Shown here: piece by piece, positions 17,525 to 29,280 of the stretch
How the letters are laid out: the number at the start of each line of letters is the position of its first letter
Position numbering within the stretch: position 1 is the first letter of the stretch
Assembly: GCA_003155695.1 (NCBI GenBank)
Contig: PMDZ01000011.1
Location: forward strand, 18,299 to 57,133
From: Candidatus Nomurabacteria bacterium
GTDB lineage: Bacteria; Patescibacteriota; Minisyncoccia; Phycocordibacterales; UBA9973
Length of the DNA stretch: 38,835 nucleotides
Reading direction: 5' to 3'
The notes under the pieces: generated by a model
What the model saw: only the letters and a program-made list of their open reading frames with translations
What the model was told of the DNA's origin: nothing
The model's database searches: none
Program-made: the position numbers and the translations under genes

Positions 17525-20500
17525 ATGAAAAAAACAACCGGACACGAGAAGAAGTATTTTGCCCGTTATAAGAAGCCACTCATCCCATTCCCGAATCTGA
17601 TCGAGAACCAATTAACTTCATTCAGTTGGCTGGTTGAGTCGGGGCTCAAAGAAGTATTCAAAGAATTTTCTCCCATTAACGACTACTCGGAAAAGAAATT
17701 CCAATTGGATTTCACTTCTTTTGTGCTTTCCGAACCGAAATTCGATGAAGAATACACGAAGGTAAACAAATTAACTTATGAAGGAAATCTCAAGGCTCGC
17801 GTCAAACTTTTGAATAAAGGTATAGGAACTTCCAAAGAGCAAGAAATATTTATGGCTGATGTCCCATTAATGACCAAACATGGAACATTCATCATCAACG
17901 GGGTAGAGCGTGTTATTGTCCCGCAATTGACCAGAAGTTTCGGAGTCTTTTTTACCGAACAAGAATTAAAGACCAAACTTTACTTTGGCGCCAAAATAAT
18001 ACCGGCTCGTGGAGTCTGGATAGAAATCGAATCCGATACTGATGGAGCTATATATGTCCGAGTGGATAAAAAGCGCAAGTTTTCTGTCGCCTCACTTCTC
18101 CGAGTCCTTGGACTTGAAAAAGACGAAGCGATAATTAAAGCCTTCAGTGGACTATCCGCTTTCCCAGAAGAGACTCTCAAAGCTATCAAAATTTCTCTTG
18201 AAAAAGACCCAGCCAAAACAATGTCCGATTCATTTATTGAGATATATAAACGTCTCCGTGACGGGGACTTGGCAACTTCCGAGAATGCCCGTGAATTTAT
18301 CACTACACTCCTTTCTCCCGAGCGATATGACCTTTCTCCTGTCGGGCGATTCCGATTCAACAAACGTTTTGAAAAAAGTATGGATGATAAGGAAATGGAA
18401 CGTCGTACTATTTCGGCCGATGATATTGTCAGTATTGTCCACAATATTGTTGTCTTGAACAATACCTTGCATGCCAAAGCCGACGATATCGACCACTTGG
18501 GTCAGCGTCGTGTCCGTTATGTCGGAGAAATGATTCAACAGAAATTCCGCATGGGAATGTCACAAATCAAGAGAAATATCCAAGACCGTATGTCGACCAT
18601 CGATGTCGGAACGACTCTTCCAATTCAAATTATAAATCAGCGTCCGCTTCAGGCCCGCATTAAAGAATTTTTCACCGCCAACCAGCTATCACAATTCATG
18701 AACCAGGAAAATGTCATGGCTGAACTTGAACACTTGCGCCGACTCTCGGCCCTTGGTCCCGGCGGACTGACTCGTGAACGTGCCGGACTTGAAGTTCGTG
18801 ATGTCCACACATCGCACTACGGCCGCGTTTGTCCAATTCATACTCCGGAAGGTCCGAACATCGGATTGATCTTGAACCTTTCGACTTATGCTCGGGTTAA
18901 TGAATTTGGAATTATTGAAACTCCTTACGTTAAAGTTAAAGACGGTAAAATTACTTCCGAAGTTGTTTATTTAAACGCACTGGAGGAAGAAAAGTACAAC
19001 ATTGCCCATGCTGGAATTGATTACGATGATAAAGGAAACATTATTGATGATAAAGTTGAAGCTCGTATCAAAACAAAACCGGGAATGATTTCAAAAAGTG
19101 AAATTGATTTTATCGATGTTGCGACCAACCAAGCTTTCTCGATTGCCACCTCAATGATTCCATTCCTCGAGCACGATGACGCGCACCGAACTCTCATGGG
19201 TAGCAATATGCAGAAGCAGGCGTTGCCTTGTGTTGTACCTGAGATACCGCTTGTCGCTACAGGAATGGAGGAGTTAGCAAGTCGTGATTCCGGACGTTTG
19301 GTTATATCCGAAGTAAATGGTGTTGTTTCTTATGTCGATGCTAAAAAAGTAACGGTTAAAGATGATAAAGACAAAGACCATGTTTACCCACTTATTAATT
19401 TTTCTCGTACGAATAATTTCTCAATGTTTCATCAACGCCCGAGTGTCTCAATTGGAGATAAAATTAAAAAAGGTGAAATTCTGGCAGATACAAGTACGAC
19501 GGACCACGGTCAAATTTCACTTGGGCAGAATGTTCTTGTTGGATTTATGTCCTGGGGCGGAGCCAACTACGAGGATGCCATAATTTTGTCGGAAAAGCTT
19601 GTAAAACAAAGTAAATTTACCAGTATCTATGTTACCGAATTTATCTGCAATGTTCGTGATACCAAATTGGGTCCGGAGATAACGACTCGCGATATTCCGA
19701 ATGTTGGAGAAAATAAACTGAAAGACCTTGATGAAGATGGAATAATAGTCATTGGAGCCGAAGTTAAAGAAAATGATATCCTTGTCGGTAAAATTACACC
19801 AAAAGGTGAGACCGAACTGACACCGGAAGAAAGATTGCTCCGCTCAATCTTTACCGAAAAAGCCCGCGATGTTAAAGATACTTCACTCCGACTTGAACAC
19901 GGTAAGCAGGGAAGAATTATCGGAGTTAAAATATTCTCACGTGACCTGGGTCACAATCTCGAATCGGGTATTATAAAAAGAATTGTTGTGGAAATTGCTC
20001 AGCTCCGAAATATTTCTGTCGGAGACAAATTAGCCGGACGCCACGGAAACAAAGGTGTTATTTCGGTTATCCTTCCGGAAGAAGAAATGCCATACATGGC
20101 CGACGGAACCTCGATAGATATCATTCTTACACCACTTGGAGTGCCTTCTCGTATGAACTTGGGTCAGATTCTTGAAATGCATTTGGGTTATGCGGCTCAT
20201 ACTTTAGGTTATCAAGCAATTGTTCCGCCATTTTCATCGGCTACAGTTCCGGAAATCAAAGCCGAGCTTGTAAAAGCCGGTATGCCGGAAAGTGGCAAAG
20301 TCACTCTTTATGACGGACGTACCGGAGATGCTTTTGACCAGGATATTGCCATCGGTTATATGTACTTGCTCAAACTTCACCACATGGTTGAAGATAAATT
20401 GCACATGCGTTCTATCGGTCCATACTCTCTCATTACTCAGCAACCTCTTGGTGGTAAAGCTCAGGGCGGAGGACAGCGTTTCGGAGAAATGGAGGTCTGG

Positions 20501-20710
20501 GCGCTTGAAGGTCACGGCGCTGCTTATACACTACGCGAAATGTTAACTATTAAGTCTGATGATATTGTCGGTCGTTCACAAACATTTGATGCCATTATTA
20601 AAGGTCACCCAATCGGTGAACCGAATGTCCCAGCTTCGTTTAATGTCCTTCTGAACTATCTCCGAGGTCTTGCATTAGATGTCGATTTGAAAAAGCCCGG
20701 GAGTAATTAA
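17525..20710 (+). CDS. rpoB: DNA-directed RNA polymerase subunit beta
   Basis: GTFIINGVERVIVPQLTRSFG; SQFMNQENVMAELEHLRRLSALGPGGLTRERA; GGKAQGGGQRFGEMEVWALE. Confidence 0.98.
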   Translation: MKKTTGHEKKYFARYKKPLIPFPNLIENQLTSFSWLVESGLKEVFKEFSPINDYSEKKFQLDFTSFVLSEPKFDEEYTKVNKLTYEGNLKARVKLLNKGIGTSKEQEIFMADVPLMTKHGTFIINGVERVIVPQLTRSFGVFFTEQELKTKLYFGAKIIPARGVWIEIESDTDGAIYVRVDKKRKFSVASLLRVLGLEKDEAIIKAFSGLSAFPEETLKAIKISLEKDPAKTMSDSFIEIYKRLRDGDLATSENAREFITTLLSPERYDLSPVGRFRFNKRFEKSMDDKEMERRTISADDIVSIVHNIVVLNNTLHAKADDIDHLGQRRVRYVGEMIQQKFRMGMSQIKRNIQDRMSTIDVGTTLPIQIINQRPLQARIKEFFTANQLSQFMNQENVMAELEHLRRLSALGPGGLTRERAGLEVRDVHTSHYGRVCPIHTPEGPNIGLILNLSTYARVNEFGIIETPYVKVKDGKITSEVVYLNALEEEKYNIAHAGIDYDDKGNIIDDKVEARIKTKPGMISKSEIDFIDVATNQAFSIATSMIPFLEHDDAHRTLMGSNMQKQALPCVVPEIPLVATGMEELASRDSGRLVISEVNGVVSYVDAKKVTVKDDKDKDHVYPLINFSRTNNFSMFHQRPSVSIGDKIKKGEILADTSTTDHGQISLGQNVLVGFMSWGGANYEDAIILSEKLVKQSKFTSIYVTEFICNVRDTKLGPEITTRDIPNVGENKLKDLDEDGIIVIGAEVKENDILVGKITPKGETELTPEERLLRSIFTEKARDVKDTSLRLEHGKQGRIIGVKIFSRDLGHNLESGIIKRIVVEIAQLRNISVGDKLAGRHGNKGVISVILPEEEMPYMADGTSIDIILTPLGVPSRMNLGQILEMHLGYAAHTLGYQAIVPPFSSATVPEIKAELVKAGMPESGKVTLYDGRTGDAFDQDIAIGYMYLLKLHHMVEDKLHMRSIGPYSLITQQPLGGKAQGGGQRFGEMEVWALEGHGAAYTLREMLTIKSDDIVGRSQTFDAIIKGHPIGEPNVPASFNVLLNYLRGLALDVDLKKPGSN

Positions 20711-20733
20711 TAGCATAAATATTATACAATCAT

Positions 20734-23700
20734 ATGAAAACAATTGATACAACAAACTTTGACAGAATAGCGCTAAAACTGGCATCGCCGGAAACCATTA
20801 AGGAATGGTCTTATGGAGAAGTGACCAAACCTGAAACCATAAACTATCGTACCGGACGAAGCGAGCGCTCGGGGCTATTCGACGAGAGAATTTTCGGTCC
20901 GGAAAAAGATTACGAATGTTATTGCGGTAAATATCGACGTATAAGATATAAGGATATTATTTGTGAAAAGTGTGGAGTTGAAGTTACTCGCTCAATAGTA
21001 CGTCGTGAACGCATGGGGCATATCGAACTTTCTTCGCCAGTTGCACACATTTGGTTCTTGCGAGGAGTTCCTTCTAGAATGTCCGTACTTCTCAATATTT
21101 CCGTCAGTGATTTGGAAAAAGTTATATATTTCGCCGGTTATATAATTACGAATGTTTATGCCGAAGAAAAAGAAGGAATAATCAAAAATCTCGAAAGTGA
21201 ATTCAAGGCAAAAATAAAAAGTGTCGGAGTCGAAGAGGATAAAGAAAAGTTAAAAGAACTTTTGTTGAATACCAAAAAAGAAATTAACGAAATAGTTCCG
21301 GGAAAAGTTCTGAATGAAATCGCTTACCACCACTTTGGCCTAAAATACGGAAGTTGCTTTGAAGCCAGTATCGGAGCCGAAGCGATTTACACCTTATTTA
21401 AGAATATGGATTTAGCGAAGCTTAAGATTGAAACCGAGAATATAGTTTCCAAATCTTCCAATATTGACCGCGAGAAATTGGAAAAAAGATTATCACTTAT
21501 TCGTTCAATGCTTCACTCCGGCATTCGCCCGGAATGGATGTTCCTGACTATTATTCCGGTTATTCCTCCAGCTCTTCGTCCGATGGTAGCACTTGATGGT
21601 GGACGTCACGCTACCTCGGATTTGAACGACTTGTATCGCCGAGTCATAAACAGAAATAATCGTTTGAAAAAATTAAAAGAAATCGGCGCTCCGGATGTCA
21701 TTCTTCGAAATGAAAAACGTATTTTACAGGAAGCTGTCGATGCTCTTATCGATAACTCGATTGCCAAGCAAAACGATTCACAGGCAGTTTCTTCATCTCA
21801 AAAACGAGCTCTTAAATCTTTATCTGACAATCTAAAATCAAAACAAGGATTATTCCGTCAGAATTTGCTAGGTAAGCGTGTCGACTACTCCGGCCGTTCG
21901 GTTATCGTTGTCGGACCTGGACTCAAATTGCATCAATGTGGTTTGCCGAAGCACATGGTTCTCGAACTTTTCAAACCTTTTGTCATTTCAAAAATATTGG
22001 AAACCGAGCTGGCTTTCAATATTCGTGGAGCCAATCGTTTGATAGAAGAAGGAATTCCCGAAGTCTGGGCGATACTTGAAGAAGTTATTAAAGGGAAATA
22101 TGTTCTGTTGAATCGTGCCCCGACTCTTCACCGGTTGGGAATTCAAGCTTTCCATCCTATTCTTATTGAAGGAAATGCTATCCAGGTGCATCCGCTTGTT
22201 TGTGCCGGATTTAACGCCGACTTCGATGGAGACCAGATGGCCGTCTATGTTCCGCTTTCCGATATGGCCCAAATGGAAGCTCGCGAATATATGGCTTCAA
22301 ATAAAAATTTATTGAAACCACAAGATGGTTCGCCAATTGTGATGCCGAAAATGGATATAATTCTTGGTTGTTATTGGATGACTAAATCAGTTGACGGTGA
22401 AAAAGGTGAAGGCATGGCTTTTGCCAGTCCGAACCAAGCCATTACGGCTTTTGATTTGGGAGTCATTACTTTCCGCGCCAAGATTAAGGTCTTGGGTACC
22501 GATAAAATCAAGTACAATACATTTGGAAATAAACCATTTGAAACGACAGTTGGAAAATTATTCTTTAACAGTATTTTTCCGGATGATTTTCCTTATATAA
22601 ATGAAGAAATAAATATTAAGAGAATGTCTCTGCTTGTCGACGAACTTATTGTTCATCATGGGATAGATGAAACTCCTAAATATTTGGATAAAATTAAAGA
22701 TTTTGGTTACCAATATGCGACTTATTCGGGAGTCACTTGGGGAATTGATAATGTCAAAGTGCCTGAAGGTAAAGCTGAAATCGTCAAGAAGTTCCGCAAG
22801 GAAGAGGAAATAGTTCGAGGACAATTTGACGATGGACTTCTTTCCGAAGAAGAACAATATCAGAAAGTTATTGAAATATGGGAACATGCCAAGAAAGAAA
22901 TAGAGAAACTTATTCCGCAAAGTCTTGACCCTCGTAGTTCTACATATGACCTGGTATTCTCAGGTGCCAGAGGAACGATGGGAAGTTTGGTTCAGATGTG
23001 TGGAATGAAAGGTTTAATTGTGAATACTTCGGGAGAAACGCTCGACTTCCCGATTATTCCGTCATACATCGAAGGATTGTCACCACTTGAATACTTCATT
23101 ACGACTCACGGTTCGCGTAAAGGTGCCGCCGACACTGCCCTAAATACAGCTAAAGCTGGTTACCTGACACGTCGTTTGGTGGATGTCGCTCAAGATGTGG
23201 TTATTACCGAAGAAGATTGTGGAACAAAAAATGGCAAGAAAATCGTCGTTGTTGATGGAGTCTTTGCCAAATATATTCATGGGCGAGTTTTACTTGCGGA
23301 CATCAAGGATAATGAAGGCAAGACAATGTTTAAGAAGGGATCATTAATCACAAAAGAAAACGCCAGACTTTTGGAAAAATCAGGAATCAAAGAAGCTTTC
23401 GTCCGCACACCATTATCTTGCGAAACTGTTCACGGAATTTGCCGAAATTGTTACGGTCTCGATTTGGGACGAAACTGCATGATTGAACTTGGACAAGCAG
23501 TTGGAATTATTGCTGCTCAAGCTATCGGTGAACCAGGAACGCAGTTGACGCTTCGTACTTTTCACGCTGGAGGTGTGGCGACAGTGGACATCACGACTGG
23601 TCTTCCTCGTGTTGAAGAAATTTTCGAAAGACGTACACCAAAAAATCCAGCGATTATTGCAATGACTGATGGAGAAGTTGTAAACGTTGTCGATAATGGA

Positions 23701-24363
23701 ACAGATAAATTGATTAAAGTTCTTTCCGATCTCAAGTCCGATAATAAAGCTGGAGGAAAAAATGGAAATGAAGTTGAATATACAATTCCTGCTCGACGTC
23801 AGATTTTGGTAAAAATCGGAGCCAAGGTTAAAAAAGGCGATTTGTTAACCGATGGTTCAGCCGATATCAATGAAATTGTGAAATACGGCGGTAAAGAAAT
23901 GGCCGAGGAATATATTGTCAATGAAATAAATAAAGTTTACGATTTGCAGAGTGCTTCAATTTCCAGAAAACATATTGAAATAATTATTCGCCAGATGTTC
24001 TCGCGCAAAAGAATTAAAGATGCCGGAGATACAGCTTTTTCACCCGGAGAAATCGTTGAAAACATTGAGTTAATTGAAGAAAATGAAATTATCGAGAAAG
24101 AAGGCCATGGCAAGAAAGCTGAAGCTGGAACAATCGTACTCGGTATTACCGAAGTCTCGCTTACAACAAAGAGTTGGTTGTCTGCCGCTTCATTCCAAAA
24201 TACCAACCGAGTCTTAATCAATAATGCCATTCGTGGCGGAATCGATAATCTCCGAGGTCTGAAAGAAAATGTTATCATCGGTAATCTCATCCCAGCTGGT
24301 ACCGGTTTCGGAGTCAAACGTAAAAAAGTAGTTGAAGAAGAAAAAGACGAGTCGGGTCAATAG
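20734..24363 (+). CDS. rpoC: DNA-directed RNA polymerase subunit beta'
   Basis: CYCGKYRRIRYKDIICEKCGVEVT; NADFDGDQMAVYVPLS; CETVHGICRNCYG. Confidence 0.98.
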   Translation: MKTIDTTNFDRIALKLASPETIKEWSYGEVTKPETINYRTGRSERSGLFDERIFGPEKDYECYCGKYRRIRYKDIICEKCGVEVTRSIVRRERMGHIELSSPVAHIWFLRGVPSRMSVLLNISVSDLEKVIYFAGYIITNVYAEEKEGIIKNLESEFKAKIKSVGVEEDKEKLKELLLNTKKEINEIVPGKVLNEIAYHHFGLKYGSCFEASIGAEAIYTLFKNMDLAKLKIETENIVSKSSNIDREKLEKRLSLIRSMLHSGIRPEWMFLTIIPVIPPALRPMVALDGGRHATSDLNDLYRRVINRNNRLKKLKEIGAPDVILRNEKRILQEAVDALIDNSIAKQNDSQAVSSSQKRALKSLSDNLKSKQGLFRQNLLGKRVDYSGRSVIVVGPGLKLHQCGLPKHMVLELFKPFVISKILETELAFNIRGANRLIEEGIPEVWAILEEVIKGKYVLLNRAPTLHRLGIQAFHPILIEGNAIQVHPLVCAGFNADFDGDQMAVYVPLSDMAQMEAREYMASNKNLLKPQDGSPIVMPKMDIILGCYWMTKSVDGEKGEGMAFASPNQAITAFDLGVITFRAKIKVLGTDKIKYNTFGNKPFETTVGKLFFNSIFPDDFPYINEEINIKRMSLLVDELIVHHGIDETPKYLDKIKDFGYQYATYSGVTWGIDNVKVPEGKAEIVKKFRKEEEIVRGQFDDGLLSEEEQYQKVIEIWEHAKKEIEKLIPQSLDPRSSTYDLVFSGARGTMGSLVQMCGMKGLIVNTSGETLDFPIIPSYIEGLSPLEYFITTHGSRKGAADTALNTAKAGYLTRRLVDVAQDVVITEEDCGTKNGKKIVVVDGVFAKYIHGRVLLADIKDNEGKTMFKKGSLITKENARLLEKSGIKEAFVRTPLSCETVHGICRNCYGLDLGRNCMIELGQAVGIIAAQAIGEPGTQLTLRTFHAGGVATVDITTGLPRVEEIFERRTPKNPAIIAMTDGEVVNVVDNGTDKLIKVLSDLKSDNKAGGKNGNEVEYTIPARRQILVKIGAKVKKGDLLTDGSADINEIVKYGGKEMAEEYIVNEINKVYDLQSASISRKHIEIIIRQMFSRKRIKDAGDTAFSPGEIVENIELIEENEIIEKEGHGKKAEAGTIVLGITEVSLTTKSWLSAASFQNTNRVLINNAIRGGIDNLRGLKENVIIGNLIPAGTGFGVKRKKVVEEEKDESGQ

Positions 24364-24367
24364 AATC

Positions 24368-26107
24368 ATGCAAGCACAAAATAAAATTTGTCAAAATTGC
24401 ACAAAAGACTTCACAATAGAGCCAGATGATTTTGGATTTTATGAAAAAATAAAAGTACCACCACCGACATTTTGCCCGGAATGTAGATTACAACGGCGAA
24501 TGACTTGGAGAAATGAAAGAATTTTGTATAGAAGTAATTGTAATTTATGTGGGAAAAGTACTTTAACAACATTTAACCCAAAATACAAAATATATTGTCA
24601 TTCATGTTGGTGGTCTGACAAATGGGATCCTAAGGATTATGGCCGAGATTATGATTTTTCAAAACCATTTTTTGAACAGTATAAGAATTTTCTTTCCCAG
24701 ACCCCATTATGCGGATTATTTAATATAAATCAGATTAATAGTGAATATTGCAATTACACATATGAATCAAAAAATTGTCATTTGAATTTTGCTAGTGATA
24801 TGAATGAAGATACTGGGTATCTGTATCATTCAATAGAAAATAGAAATTCTTATGATATGCTAGGTTCCCGTAAAAATGAAAATTGTTATGAGCTAATGGA
24901 TTGCGAAGGGTGTTATGGAAGTAATAATTTAACTTTTTGTGATGGTTGTATAGATTCTAAATATTGTTACGATTGCAATAATTGTTCTAACTGCCTTGGT
25001 TGCTATGGTTTAAGGAATGCAAAATATTATATATTTAATGAAAAATTTACTCAAGAAGAATATAAAGAAAAAATCAATACATTAAATTTAAATACAAAAA
25101 GTGGTAGTAACTTATTAAAAGAAAATTTTAACCAACTGATAATTAAATATCCTCGTAAGTTTATTACTTCAAAGCATATTACGGATTGCACAGGAGATTA
25201 TTTAAAAAATGCACAAAATTGCAAAATTTGTTTTGACATTGAGGGTCCAGCTAAAGACTTAAAATATTCGACATATGGAGTTACAAAAATAGAAAATATT
25301 CAAGATGCATATGGTTTCGGAGTAAATGTAGAAGATTGTTATGACGTACTAGGAGCAGGAGACAATGTTCAAGAAATTATGTTTTCTTGTTACACATTTA
25401 GTGGTTCTTTCGACTGCAGTTATTCTTGTTTTTCCAATAGTTCGTCAAAATTATTCGGATGCATTAGCGTTAAAAATGGAAAATATATGATCCTTAACAA
25501 ACAATACACTAAAGAAGAGTATGAGAATTTAGTCCCCAAAATCATCAAACACATGTCCGATATGCCATATATAGATGAAAAGGGTAGAATATACAAATAC
25601 GGAGAGTTCTTCCCAACCGAGCTAAGTCCATTCTGCTACAATGAGACAATAGCAGAGGAGTACTTCCCATTAACCAAAGATGAAGCTATTAAGCAAGGTT
25701 ACAAATGGAAAGACAAAGAAGACAGAAATTACAATATAGATATATATAATAAAGATATTCCTGATAACATAGCTGATATAACAGACGATATCATCAATAA
25801 AGTCATAGAATGTGCCCATAAGGGTGAATGTAACCAACAATGCACCGAAGCTTTCAAAATCATTCCTGAGGAACTCCAATTCTACCGCCGGATGAATCTA
25901 CCAATCCCCAGACTCTGTCCCAATTGTCGTCATTATGAACGTCTATCCCAACGTAATCCTCTTAAACTCTGGCATAGACAGTGTATGTGCGATAAAACCA
26001 CCCATAACCACGAAGGCAAATGCCCAAATGAATTTGAAACCAGCTATGCCCCAGAGAGACCGGAAATTGTTTATTGTGAGAAATGTTATCAACAAGAAGT
26101 GTACTAA
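24368..26107 (+). CDS. Large Cys-rich multi-zinc-ribbon protein of unknown function
   Basis: CQNCTKDFTIEPDDFGFYEKIKVPPPTFCPECRLQRRMTWRNERILYRSNCNLCG...YCHSCWWSDKWDPKDYGRDYDFSKPFFEQY, many CxxC/CYxC repeats; second zinc-ribbon module near the C-terminus. Confidence 0.8.
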   Translation: MQAQNKICQNCTKDFTIEPDDFGFYEKIKVPPPTFCPECRLQRRMTWRNERILYRSNCNLCGKSTLTTFNPKYKIYCHSCWWSDKWDPKDYGRDYDFSKPFFEQYKNFLSQTPLCGLFNINQINSEYCNYTYESKNCHLNFASDMNEDTGYLYHSIENRNSYDMLGSRKNENCYELMDCEGCYGSNNLTFCDGCIDSKYCYDCNNCSNCLGCYGLRNAKYYIFNEKFTQEEYKEKINTLNLNTKSGSNLLKENFNQLIIKYPRKFITSKHITDCTGDYLKNAQNCKICFDIEGPAKDLKYSTYGVTKIENIQDAYGFGVNVEDCYDVLGAGDNVQEIMFSCYTFSGSFDCSYSCFSNSSSKLFGCISVKNGKYMILNKQYTKEEYENLVPKIIKHMSDMPYIDEKGRIYKYGEFFPTELSPFCYNETIAEEYFPLTKDEAIKQGYKWKDKEDRNYNIDIYNKDIPDNIADITDDIINKVIECAHKGECNQQCTEAFKIIPEELQFYRRMNLPIPRLCPNCRHYERLSQRNPLKLWHRQCMCDKTTHNHEGKCPNEFETSYAPERPEIVYCEKCYQQEVY

Positions 26108-26121
26108 TATAAATTATAAAA

Positions 26122-27885
26122 ATGAATTCACCGGTTCAAAAAATTAAAGAGAGACTGTCTATCGTTGATGTTATTTCTTCATATATGAAAGTGGAAAAGG
26201 CCGGGAAGAATTATAAGGTCAAGTGCCCATTCCACAACGAGAAGACCCCGTCATTTTTCATTTCGCCGGAGAGGGGGAGTTACTATTGTTTCGGTTGTAG
26301 CGCAAAAGGAGATATTTTCTCTTTTGTTGAGCATTTTGAAGGGACAAATTTCTTGGGAGCTTTGAAAATTCTGGCTGAACGTGCCGGAGTAGAACTCTCT
26401 TCATATAGAAGCGAACAGAAAGACAAAACGGCTATTTTTTATGAGATTATGGAGGAGGCTACTGCGTATTATGAAAGGATGTTCGTTGACAACAAGGAAG
26501 CCAGAAGTTATCTTTTGAATCGTGGTCTCAATGATTCTACGATCCAATCTTTCCGAATCGGTTATGCCCCTGAATCTTGGACGGCTGTATATGAATATTT
26601 AACCAAGAAGGGTTACAGAAAAGAAGATATTGAGATTGTCGGCTTAATCAAGAAAAAGGATGACAGATTTTATGACCGTTTCCGTGGCCGGATAATGTTT
26701 CCAATAAACGATTCAAGTGGCAGGGTTATTGCTTTCTCCGGCCGTATCTTTAAGAAGATAGACAGCGGCTCTTCTATTGAAGAAGCCAAATATCTGAACA
26801 GTCCTGATACGCCGCTATTTAATAAATCAAATATTTTATTTGGGCTCGACAAAGCCAAGAGTTCCATTCGCAGCCGAAATTATAGTGTTGTCGTCGAAGG
26901 CCAGATGGATTTGATTTTGTCCCACCAGGCTGGATTCACAAATACTGTCGCGGTTTCCGGCACGGCTTTCACCGACTCAACAATTGACAGTGAATCGAAA
27001 ATTAACAATCTCGGATTGGTTCGACGCCTTTCCCCCAATATTATTTTTGCCTATGATGGCGATGAAGCGGGGATACGGGCAGCCAGTCGCTCGGCAATGA
27101 TTGCGCTCTCTCTTGATATGCAAGTTAAGGTAGCAATGCTGCCTGGCGAAAAAGACCCGGCGGATATAATTCTCGAAGATTCAAATAAGTGGAAAGACAT
27201 AATAAAAAATTCGGTAAATATTATCGGTTTCCATTTGGATAGAATTTGTCGAGCCGGGACGGACATAAGAGCCAGAGGTAAAAAAATCAGAGAAATAATT
27301 TTCCCATTTTTAATAATGATAAATAGCTCGATCGAGAAATCCGCCTATATTAATGAGATTCATTCTAAAACTGGAATTTCCGAAACCGCCATAATAGAAG
27401 ACTATAAAAATTACGAGAAAACACAGAAATCCGACGAAAATTTAGTTAAAGACAAGATAGGTGATGTTAAGGATATGAGCTCTCGTCGTGATAATCTGGA
27501 AAAAAGATTGTTCGGTATAATTTTCTGGAAGAGAGGAGACGAAGAACAATCAAAAGCTATTGATGATTTAATAACTTTATTTAAAGAAGACATTGGAGTT
27601 GAAGATTTCCAAAAAATGCTTGATTTATATGAACCTTTTTCCGAAACGCTGGCATTTGAGGCTGAAATGTGGTACAGTGACAAAATTGATGCACTTATTA
27701 AAGATGCCAAAGAAATTATTCTCAATTTGGAAGAAGAAGTTTTCCGTGAAGAGGCTGCCTCGTTGATGGCAAGGATTAATCAGAAAGAACAAAATAAAGA
27801 AAAAGAGAATTTTGAATCGGATCTCAAGAATTACCAAAAAATAGTCGAAAAAATAGAGAATATTAAAAACCGAAGGTCAAAATAA
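26122..27885 (+). CDS. dnaG: DNA primase
   Basis: [36 protein letters not shown] zinc finger; [15 protein letters not shown] and AYDGDEAG. Confidence 0.96.
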   Translation: MNSPVQKIKERLSIVDVISSYMKVEKAGKNYKVKCPFHNEKTPSFFISPERGSYYCFGCSAKGDIFSFVEHFEGTNFLGALKILAERAGVELSSYRSEQKDKTAIFYEIMEEATAYYERMFVDNKEARSYLLNRGLNDSTIQSFRIGYAPESWTAVYEYLTKKGYRKEDIEIVGLIKKKDDRFYDRFRGRIMFPINDSSGRVIAFSGRIFKKIDSGSSIEEAKYLNSPDTPLFNKSNILFGLDKAKSSIRSRNYSVVVEGQMDLILSHQAGFTNTVAVSGTAFTDSTIDSESKINNLGLVRRLSPNIIFAYDGDEAGIRAASRSAMIALSLDMQVKVAMLPGEKDPADIILEDSNKWKDIIKNSVNIIGFHLDRICRAGTDIRARGKKIREIIFPFLIMINSSIEKSAYINEIHSKTGISETAIIEDYKNYEKTQKSDENLVKDKIGDVKDMSSRRDNLEKRLFGIIFWKRGDEEQSKAIDDLITLFKEDIGVEDFQKMLDLYEPFSETLAFEAEMWYSDKIDALIKDAKEIILNLEEEVFREEAASLMARINQKEQNKEKENFESDLKNYQKIVEKIENIKNRRSK

Positions 27886-27890
27886 TTTCT

Positions 27891-29234
27891 ATGGTAAAAA
27901 AGAAAAGAAAAAAAATACCAGCCCGCAATGCTTCGCATAGCAAAGTAGGAGGGAAAAAGAAAATGAAAGTCAATAAAAAAATTGCTAAGAAAAAAGCAAA
28001 GGTTAAAAAAGTTAGTAAAAAATCTTTTAAAAAAGTCAAAAAGAGTGAAAAAAAAGTTTCATCTAAAATCCATAAGAAAGTTAAAAAAGTATCAAGAAAA
28101 AAGAAAGCCCACAATAAAAAAATTCATTTGTCCGGTGCCAAGAAATTATCTCTGGAAAAGAAACTTCAAGAATTGGAAGAAAAATCAGATAGCATTATCG
28201 AAAAGGGTAAAAAGAGAGGATTCATAACTTATGACGAAATAATAAAAATATTCCCCGACATTGAGAACAATATTCTTTTCCTGGACGAACTTTATGAGAA
28301 ATTGTCGGTCGCTGGCGTTGATGTTCTTGAAGGAGGAAATCTTCTTGATGTCGATGGTGATACCGACAAACTTGCACTCAAATATAGTAAAGATTCTCAG
28401 ACATATGATTCCATTCAAATGTATTTGAAAGAAATCGGCCAGTACCCGCTCATCCCGGCCTCTGAAGAGAAAAATCTGGCTTATCGTATTGAAAAAGGTG
28501 ATATGGAAGCCAAGAATCTACTTGCTCGGGCGAACCTTCGTCTCGTTGTTTCTATTGCAAAAAAATATGTTGGTAGAAGCTCCGACCTGACGCTTCTTGA
28601 TTTGATTCAAGAAGGGAATTTGGGTTTATTCAAAGCTGTCGAGAAATTCGACTGGACCAAAGGTTACAAATTCTCCACCTATGCGACTTGGTGGATACGT
28701 CAATCCATAACCCGTGCTCTTGCCGACCAGTCCCGCACTATCCGTATTCCTGTCCACATGGTTGAAACTATTTCCAAATATAAACAAGTTGTCCGCCGAT
28801 TGTCTCAGGACCTTGGACGTGAACCGCTTGTCGAAGAAATTGCTACTGAAATGAATCTGGAAGTTGAGAAAATTCACATTATCGAACAAATCAATCAAGA
28901 GACTGTTTCTCTTGAACAACCGATAGGGGATGATGATGAGAAATCTACCCGTGGCGAATTTATTCCCGATGATAAAATTCTTCGACCAGACCAGGATACC
29001 TCAAGACGAATTCTGTCGGACCAGATAAAGGAAGTTCTCGACACTTTAAATCCGAAAGAAAGGAAGATTTTGGAATTACGTTATGGGCTGATGGATGGTA
29101 TTCAACATACACTCGAAGAAGTAGGGCAAGAATTCGGCGTGACTCGTGAACGAATCCGTCAGATTGAAGCCAAAGTCCACGAAAAACTCCGCAACAACGA
29201 AAAAATCGTTCGATTGAGAAATTACTTTGATTAA
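27891..29234 (+). CDS. rpoD: RNA polymerase primary sigma factor with Lys-rich N-terminal extension
   Basis: [56 protein letters not shown]-terminal [20 protein letters not shown]-terminal ~85 aa polybasic. Confidence 0.96.
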   Translation: MVKKKRKKIPARNASHSKVGGKKKMKVNKKIAKKKAKVKKVSKKSFKKVKKSEKKVSSKIHKKVKKVSRKKKAHNKKIHLSGAKKLSLEKKLQELEEKSDSIIEKGKKRGFITYDEIIKIFPDIENNILFLDELYEKLSVAGVDVLEGGNLLDVDGDTDKLALKYSKDSQTYDSIQMYLKEIGQYPLIPASEEKNLAYRIEKGDMEAKNLLARANLRLVVSIAKKYVGRSSDLTLLDLIQEGNLGLFKAVEKFDWTKGYKFSTYATWWIRQSITRALADQSRTIRIPVHMVETISKYKQVVRRLSQDLGREPLVEEIATEMNLEVEKIHIIEQINQETVSLEQPIGDDDEKSTRGEFIPDDKILRPDQDTSRRILSDQIKEVLDTLNPKERKILELRYGLMDGIQHTLEEVGQEFGVTRERIRQIEAKVHEKLRNNEKIVRLRNYFD

Positions 29235-29269
29235 CTAAAAAAGACCAGGCATTGCCTGGTCTTTTTTAG
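29235..29269. terminator. Bidirectional terminator between rpoD and the convergent DsbA-like gene
   Basis: CTAAAAAAGACCAGGCattGCCTGGTCTTTTTTAG. Confidence 0.92.
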
Positions 29270-29280
29270 TTTGTAAAATA

